A stretch of 17,229 nt of DNA from CAZWSE01 sp964636575 (GTDB lineage Bacteria > Pseudomonadota > Alphaproteobacteria > Rhodobacterales > Rhodobacteraceae). Positions 13,353 to 17,229 of this stretch are shown here, piece after piece. A program made the position numbers and the translations under genes. Below the pieces are notes generated by a model that was given only the letters and a program-made list of their open reading frames with translations, was not told where the DNA came from and did no database searches. The stretch spans positions 1 through 17,229 of the forward strand of contig CAZWSE010000073.1 of the NCBI GenBank assembly GCA_964636575.1, given 5' to 3'. The number at the start of each line of letters is the position of its first letter. The stretch's first letter is position 1.

Positions 13353-13475
13353 GTTCTGTTCGTCTGCCGAAATCACCTGATTCCGCACAGCATACGGCCT
13401 GACGGAAGGCACAAGGTGAATTTGGATGCCTCGGCGGTAATGTTGTCTGACGTCCGATAGGGGCGCGGCAGGCCG

Positions 13476-14126
13476 TCAGTTTTCAAAGACCCCAGCAAAG
13501 GTCTTGCGCAGCGCCACGTCCACATCGGTCAGTGTGACGGGCAAGCCAAGATCGACCAGTGATGTAACGCCATGCTCAGAAATGCCGCAGGGCACGATGC
13601 CTGAGAAGTGATCTAGATCAGGGTCCACATTGATCGACAGCCCGTGAAAGCTGATCCATTTGCGCAGTCGAATGCCGATGGCTGCCACTTTATCTTCGGC
13701 GGGTAGCCCGTTGATTTGGTTTGGCTTATCAGGGCGTTCAACCCATACACCCACACGTCCGTCGCGTATGTGGCCTGTTATGTTGAACTCGGCCAGCGTG
13801 GCGATCACCCAAGCCTCAAGCTGTTTGACGAAGAGCCGCACATCGCGCCCTCGTTTACCCACATCCAACATCACATAGGCCACGCGCTGGCCGGGGCCGT
13901 GATAGGTGTACTGGCCGCCGCGTTTTGTGGTGTGAACGGGGAAGCGGTCAGGGTCTGTCAGGTCTTCGATGCGGGCACTTGTGCCTGCGGTGTAAAGGGG
14001 TGGGTGTTCCAGCAACCAGATGCATTCAGGGGCGGTGCCATCCGCGACTTGGGCGGCGCGGGTTTCCATCCACTGCTCGGCTTGGGCGTAGTCAGTCAGG
14101 CCGTCTGATACTTTCCACTCGATCAT
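13476..14126 (-). CDS. lipB: Octanoyl-[acyl carrier protein]:protein N-octanoyltransferase
   Basis: A 216-residue cytosolic enzyme that moves octanoate from ACP to lipoyl domains of 2-oxoacid dehydrogenases and the glycine cleavage H protein, the first step of lipoate assembly. Key features: RGGQYTYHGPGQ with H76, the catalytic lysine K146 (DKVAAIGIR), and the catalytic cysteine C180 in GIVPCGISEHGVTSL. Length matches the family. Two ATG codons stand in a row (14127-14129 and 14124-14126). The second is chosen because GGAG is then 5 bases away, against 2 for the first. The upstream gap is shared with the divergent peptidoglycan-binding protein gene. lipA is not in the window. Confidence 0.96.
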   Translation of the reverse strand: MIEWKVSDGLTDYAQAEQWMETRAAQVADGTAPECIWLLEHPPLYTAGTSARIEDLTDPDRFPVHTTKRGGQYTYHGPGQRVAYVMLDVGKRGRDVRLFVKQLEAWVIATLAEFNITGHIRDGRVGVWVERPDKPNQINGLPAEDKVAAIGIRLRKWISFHGLSINVDPDLDHFSGIVPCGISEHGVTSLVDLGLPVTLTDVDVALRKTFAGVFEN

Positions 14127-14247
14127 CATCGCTCCGCATCGGTAAAAGTCGTCATTTTTTCGCCTAAAAAGCGAGTTAAGCCGTTTGGGGTTTGGTTGAC
14201 CCTATGTTAGCCTGTTTTCAATTACACGATTCATTCGGAGAGTTCTC

Positions 14248-15597
14248 ATGATTTCAAAGTATATTACAAGCGCAGTTCTGGCAGCCTCTGTGGCCGTTGT
14301 GCCCGCTGACGAAGTGCAAGCAGATGCAGGCGATTTCATTGCCGGTGCCATTATTGGTGGCATTGTTGGGTCTGCCGCCCAGAAAAACCGCCGCACCACT
14401 GTGCGCCGCACCACCACACGCAAGACATATCGTCCGCGTTTGCCGTCTACCCAAGAAGGCCGCGAAATTCAGGCGTCTTTGAACTACTTCGGGTTTGATG
14501 CAGGTCGCGTTGATGGCCAGTTGGGCCGCAAATCCAAGCAGGCCGTGTCGCAGTATCAAGCCTACATGGGGTATCCCGTGACAGGCGCGCTCAGCCCGTT
14601 TGAGCAGAACCTTCTGATTTCAAGCTACAACCGCGCACAAGCCGGTGGCTATGCCACGTCGCAGCAGATTGCTGTGAACCCTGATGGCACACGCGGATTG
14701 TTGAAGACCTACCGCTCTGAAATGGCAGGCCAGTCGCCAAGCGTCACACCGCAAGCCCCGACGACCACCGTCGTTGTGGCACCGCAGCAGCCGGTTCAGC
14801 CGGTGATCGGCACGACCACAACCACGACCGTCGCTGCTGCGAATACTGGTGCTGTGGCTTTGACGGACACCTCTGCGGCACCAGCCTTGCCGAACTTCCT
14901 TGGGGCAGCAGGGGCCCAGCCATCGCTGGCGTCGCATTGTAACACTGTGTCGCTGATCACCAACACCAACGGTGGCTTTGTCACCGAGGCGTCAATGACC
15001 GACCCGAATGTGGCCTTGAACGAACAGTTCTGTCTCGCACGGACCTACGCGATTTCCACATCGGAAGAGATGATCAGCAAAGTGACAGGCTTTACGCCAG
15101 CACAAATTGCAGGTCAGTGCGAAGGCTTTGGCCCCGCAATGTCCGAGCATGTCGCAGCCTTGTCTTTGAAACCGCAGGCCGCAGTTGTTCAAGATGTTGC
15201 AAGCTTTATCACTTCGACCGGCATGTCGACCGCACAGCTGAGTGCAACCGCCAAGATTTGTTTGGGCGTGGGCTACCGCACCGATAACATGGATGTCGCA
15301 CTCGGTTCTGCCTTGTTGCTTTATACAATGGGCGAAGGCGTCTACGGCGAATTGATGGGTCACCACTTGGCCCAAGGGTTCGGCACTGCCAAGCGCGTCG
15401 ATGTTGCGATGCAATGGTATGACAGCGGTCTGAGCGCAGCCGAAGCGGGCGCAACAGCCGCCTTCGTTCCGGGCGCACCAGAGCGTGCAGGCTTGATCCG
15501 CAAGGCATCGGCCCAGTTGAACGGCGCACCGGCCACGGCCATGACCACGCCGTTGCAGCCTGTGTCCACACTGCCGACGTTCAATGTCAGCGAATAA
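14248..15597 (+). CDS. Exported protein with peptidoglycan-binding domain and uncharacterised C-terminal domain
   Basis: A 449-residue protein. A signal-peptide-like N-terminus (MISKYITSAVLAASVAVVP) is followed by a glycine-rich segment GDFIAGAIIGGIVGSA at 28-43, which could be a membrane-spanning glycine zipper, and an Arg/Thr-rich stretch at 48-64. A PG_binding_1 domain covers about 67-117 (IQASLNYFGFDAGRVDGQLG, then AVSQYQAYMGYPVTG). A Thr/Pro/Val-rich linker covers 160-215. The C-terminal region (about 217-440) is mostly helical with four cysteines (C231, C262, C291, C338), suggesting two disulfides in the periplasm; I do not recognise it. The ATG has GGAGAG 6 bases upstream. A strong terminator follows. 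It likely anchors to the cell wall; the C-terminal role is unknown. Confidence 0.85.
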   Translation: MISKYITSAVLAASVAVVPADEVQADAGDFIAGAIIGGIVGSAAQKNRRTTVRRTTTRKTYRPRLPSTQEGREIQASLNYFGFDAGRVDGQLGRKSKQAVSQYQAYMGYPVTGALSPFEQNLLISSYNRAQAGGYATSQQIAVNPDGTRGLLKTYRSEMAGQSPSVTPQAPTTTVVVAPQQPVQPVIGTTTTTTVAAANTGAVALTDTSAAPALPNFLGAAGAQPSLASHCNTVSLITNTNGGFVTEASMTDPNVALNEQFCLARTYAISTSEEMISKVTGFTPAQIAGQCEGFGPAMSEHVAALSLKPQAAVVQDVASFITSTGMSTAQLSATAKICLGVGYRTDNMDVALGSALLLYTMGEGVYGELMGHHLAQGFGTAKRVDVAMQWYDSGLSAAEAGATAAFVPGAPERAGLIRKASAQLNGAPATAMTTPLQPVSTLPTFNVSE

Positions 15598-15629
15598 GCG
15601 TTAGGGCCTTGGGTCCAAACCATTGATAG

Positions 15630-15660
15630 GCCCCGTCTGTGCATCAGGCGGGGCTTTTTT
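15630..15660 (+). terminator. Rho-independent terminator of the peptidoglycan-binding protein gene
   Basis: GCCCCGTCTG (15630-15639) pairs with CAGGCGGGGC (15645-15654) over 10 positions with one G-U pair around a TGCAT loop, followed by six T. It lies 33 bases after the stop codon. Confidence 0.93.
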
Positions 15661-15679
15661 CGTGGTAAGGGCTAGCGGG

Positions 15680-16447
15680 TTATAGAAGCTTAGCGTCACG
15701 CAGCGCAGGCAAATAGCTGCGGCTAACGGGCACGATTGCCCCGCCTGTAAGGGTAAGCTCTGCGCGGTCTTTGTGCTTGTCGACGGCGATTACCTGATCC
15801 AGTGCCACCCAATGGGATCGATGCACCTGCAACCCCTGCGTCGCGCCGACCTCTAACATGGCGTCCGACAGACGCATCAAGATCATCTCATCGCCTTTTG
15901 TGGTCACGACACGGATGTAGTGATCTTCTGACGATATCGACACCAAGGGACCGCGTTTGTCAAAAGGCAGTCTGTCCAGCAGAGCAGGGCGGGTGGCTTC
16001 AATCGGCGTGTCCACATCTGGCATCTCGTGATAGGCGAACTGCATGATCCCCGCGACGACGATCGAGATCACCAGCACGTTGACCCCGATAAACGCATAG
16101 TTTGATACGCTCATCGTCAGACCCAAGAACCCGTAGTTGAGCACAATCACCAAAGCGAAAACGCCAAACGCGGTCACAGGCGCTGCAATCAAGGTGCGCA
16201 GCCACGGGCCGCTGTCAGGGGCGAAGTGGTCTGCGACGGCATTGCCGATATAGCCGATGGTATAGGCTATGAACGACAAAAGCGCCCAATACACGAAACG
16301 CGGCAACAGCCGGAAACTCTCATCTGTGTCAAACGGCGCCAGCAAGGTCAGCACGATGGCGACCCCGAAAAGCGCCAAAACCCTCACAGGTTGGGCCATA
16401 TGCGCGCGCCATTCACGAAGCGCGGAGTGCGAATTGGCGGTGTTCAC
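15680..16447 (-). CDS. Membrane-anchored LytTR-domain transcriptional regulator
   Basis: A 255-residue protein with four TM segments at about 21-37, 50-68, 84-103 and 117-137, then a cytosolic LytTR DNA-binding domain at about 155-252. LytTR hallmarks are SSEDHYIRV at 172-180, the MRLSDAM helix, GLQVHRSHWV at 205-214 and VSRSYLPALRD at 241-251. It has no receiver or kinase domain, so the membrane part itself probably senses the signal. The start is a GTG with AAGGG 10 bases upstream; an ATG 16 codons later (16397-16399) also keeps all TM segments but lacks a ribosome site. It is divergent from a DUF2306 gene over 114 bases, the most likely target besides itself. Confidence 0.88.
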   Translation of the reverse strand: MNTANSHSALREWRAHMAQPVRVLALFGVAIVLTLLAPFDTDESFRLLPRFVYWALLSFIAYTIGYIGNAVADHFAPDSGPWLRTLIAAPVTAFGVFALVIVLNYGFLGLTMSVSNYAFIGVNVLVISIVVAGIMQFAYHEMPDVDTPIEATRPALLDRLPFDKRGPLVSISSEDHYIRVVTTKGDEMILMRLSDAMLEVGATQGLQVHRSHWVALDQVIAVDKHKDRAELTLTGGAIVPVSRSYLPALRDAKLL

Positions 16448-16512
16448 GTAGCAAAAGCCCTTGTTTGCGTAAGGCGCGTGGCGGTGCGCGAGGCGGTTGG
16501 TTCAAACATAGG

Positions 16513-16539
16513 TCATCGCAGCTTCGGGCTGCAAGATGA
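16513..16539 (+). other. Stem-loop in the leader of the DUF2306 gene
   Basis: TCATC-GCAGC (16513-16522) pairs with GCTGC (16528-16532) and GATGA (16535-16539) around a TTCGG loop, with a 2-base AA bulge. It ends 11 bases before the AGGAG ribosome site, with no T-run. It could influence translation or mRNA stability, or be a regulator binding site. Confidence 0.4.
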
Positions 16540-16561
16540 ACCCTGTGTTTAGGAGACAGAC

Positions 16562-17080
16562 ATGACGTTGCACCCCTTCCTTGAGGCTACTTTAATTTTA
16601 CAGATCCATATGATTGCCGCCGTGCCTGCCATTGTGGTCGGCCCGTTCGTTCTGTTTCGCCGCAGGGTAGATGCTTGGCACAAACGGTTGGGGTATGTGT
16701 GGCTGACGTCGATGATGGTCCTCGCCGTAGCGGGGCTGTTCATTCCCAGCAGCTTTGGGTTTCTGGGGTTCTTCGGGCCGCTGCACCTGTTTAGCCTGTT
16801 GGTGATCTATTCAATCATATCAGGGGTTGGCCATGCGCGACGGGGCAATATTGCTGCGCATGAGGCCACCTTTCGCGGGCTATGGTTTGGCGGCATTGGC
16901 GGTGCAGGTTTGATGCAGTTTCTGCCGGGCCGCGCGGTGCATGAGATGGTGTTCGGTGCCCCCAATGACGCAGGTTACATTGTGATTGCTGTGGGCGGGG
17001 CCTTGCTGGCTTGGTTGATCTTTGCATGGCGGCCCCGTGCAGCGCATGTGACAGGCAAGGGCGTTTCCCAAGCGGCGTGA
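16562..17080 (+). CDS. DUF2306 family membrane protein
   Basis: A 172-residue inner-membrane protein with five hydrophobic segments at about 8-33, 43-62, 73-90, 103-120 and 138-156. The family pattern includes H16 in the first helix (LQIHMIAAVPAIVVGP), H40-K-R-L-G-Y at the start of the second, H75 in the third, and GNIAAHEATFRGLW at 95-108. The recurring histidines in or near helices suggest heme or metal binding, but that is inference; the function is not known to me. The ATG follows AGGAG at 16551-16555. It is divergent from the membrane LytTR regulator and 61 bases upstream of tRNA-Leu. Confidence 0.85.
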   Translation: MTLHPFLEATLILQIHMIAAVPAIVVGPFVLFRRRVDAWHKRLGYVWLTSMMVLAVAGLFIPSSFGFLGFFGPLHLFSLLVIYSIISGVGHARRGNIAAHEATFRGLWFGGIGGAGLMQFLPGRAVHEMVFGAPNDAGYIVIAVGGALLAWLIFAWRPRAAHVTGKGVSQAA

Positions 17081-17141
17081 CGATTTAGGCTTGTGTGGGC
17101 TGTGACCTTTGGTTTAGGACGCGTCCACCAAGTCAAGACAA

Positions 17142-17228
17142 GCGGTCGTGGCGGAATTGGTAGACGCGCAGCGTTGAGGTCGCTGTGAGGTAACACTCGT
17201 GGGGGTTCGAGTCCCCCCGACCGCACCA
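17142..17228 (+). tRNA. tRNA-Leu (anticodon GAG)
   Basis: A class II tRNA of 87 bases with encoded CCA (17226-17228). The acceptor GCGGTCG (17142-17148) pairs with CGACCGC (17218-17224). The D-arm has the GGCGGAATTGGTAGACGC pattern of tRNA-Leu. The anticodon stem CAGCG/CGCTG encloses TTGAGGT with GAG at 17176-17178. A long variable arm and GGGGGTTCGAGTCCCCC T-arm follow. It reads CUC and CUU leucine codons. Confidence 0.97.
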
Positions 17229-17229
17229 T

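Larger units (their letters stand above)
13158..13475. other. 318-base intergenic region upstream of ctaD
   Basis: No convincing gene is present; the longest open frames are a few codons or lack a ribosome site. It holds the ctaD ribosome site and candidate promoter, a short hairpin with a T-run at 13290-13307 on the plus strand, a 10-base direct repeat TTGGATGCCT (13343-13352 and 13422-13431), and a near-match to a CtrA box (TTAA-N7-TAAA, 13270-13284). No lipB terminator could be recognised at its right end. Confidence 0.6.

Noticed and set aside
14196..14224. TTGACC (14196-14201) as a -35 box for the peptidoglycan-binding protein gene.
   Set aside because: No acceptable -10 box lies 16-18 bases downstream; CAATTA is a poor match.
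16975..17229. Minus-strand reading frame beginning MVRSGGLEPPRVLPHSDLNA across the right edge.
   Set aside because: It is the antisense translation of tRNA-Leu, a well-known false gene call; the rest overlaps the DUF2306 gene.
1..17229. Search for CRISPR arrays, insertion sequences, phage genes or toxin-antitoxin pairs.
   Set aside because: No regularly spaced repeats, transposase, integrase or small paired genes were seen on either strand. The window reads as core chromosome.

Overview
The window looks like a chromosomal core region of an alphaproteobacterium of the Rhodobacteraceae/Roseobacteraceae. The support is the Rhodobacter-type aa3 oxidase subunit I standing alone, the ketol-acid reductoisomerase, the AEAAH-type ubiquinone hydroxylase, many GTG/TTG start options, short intergenic gaps and a perfect CtrA box. 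The species cannot be fixed from the sequence alone. There is no IS element, CRISPR array, prophage or rRNA. Almost every gene is a household or lineage-typical gene.

Layout, left to right. (1) 1-1789: the 5' part of ilvC on the minus strand, divergent from two Lrp/AsnC regulators that overlap by 4 bases. (2) 1883-5274: a class V aminotransferase (+) meets a minus-strand series of a pyrimidine 5'-nucleotidase-like HAD protein, a small 3-TM protein and a UbiH/UbiL-type hydroxylase. (3) 5383-7897: a GntR/FCD regulator, divergent from the HAD gene, converges on a membrane glycosyltransferase with an N-terminal MshEN (c-di-GMP-binding type) domain. A perfect TTAA-N7-TTAA CtrA box lies just upstream of the glycosyltransferase. 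(4) 7981-10727: carA (-) and yqeY (+) diverge, followed by a DUF1304 membrane protein (+) and a DUF2244 membrane protein (-). (5) 10807-14126: a TrmL-type tRNA methyltransferase, ctaD with a strong terminator, a 318-base intergenic region and lipB, all on the minus strand. (6) 14248-17228: an exported peptidoglycan-binding-domain protein with its terminator, a membrane-anchored LytTR regulator (-) divergent from a DUF2306 membrane protein (+), and tRNA-Leu(GAG) at the right edge.

The genes cover branched-chain amino acid synthesis and its probable control (ilvC, lrp pair), ubiquinone and respiration (ubiH/ubiL, ctaD), lipoylation (lipB), pyrimidine/arginine metabolism (carA, HAD nucleotidase) and translation (yqeY, trmL, tRNA-Leu). 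The least ordinary part is the MshEN-glycosyltransferase with its CtrA box. It suggests an exopolysaccharide synthase controlled at transcription by the cell-cycle/motility regulator CtrA and after translation by c-di-GMP. I rate it the best candidate for an undescribed system here, but this is inference from sequence motifs. Three convergent gene pairs overlap at their 3' ends with no room for a terminator between them.
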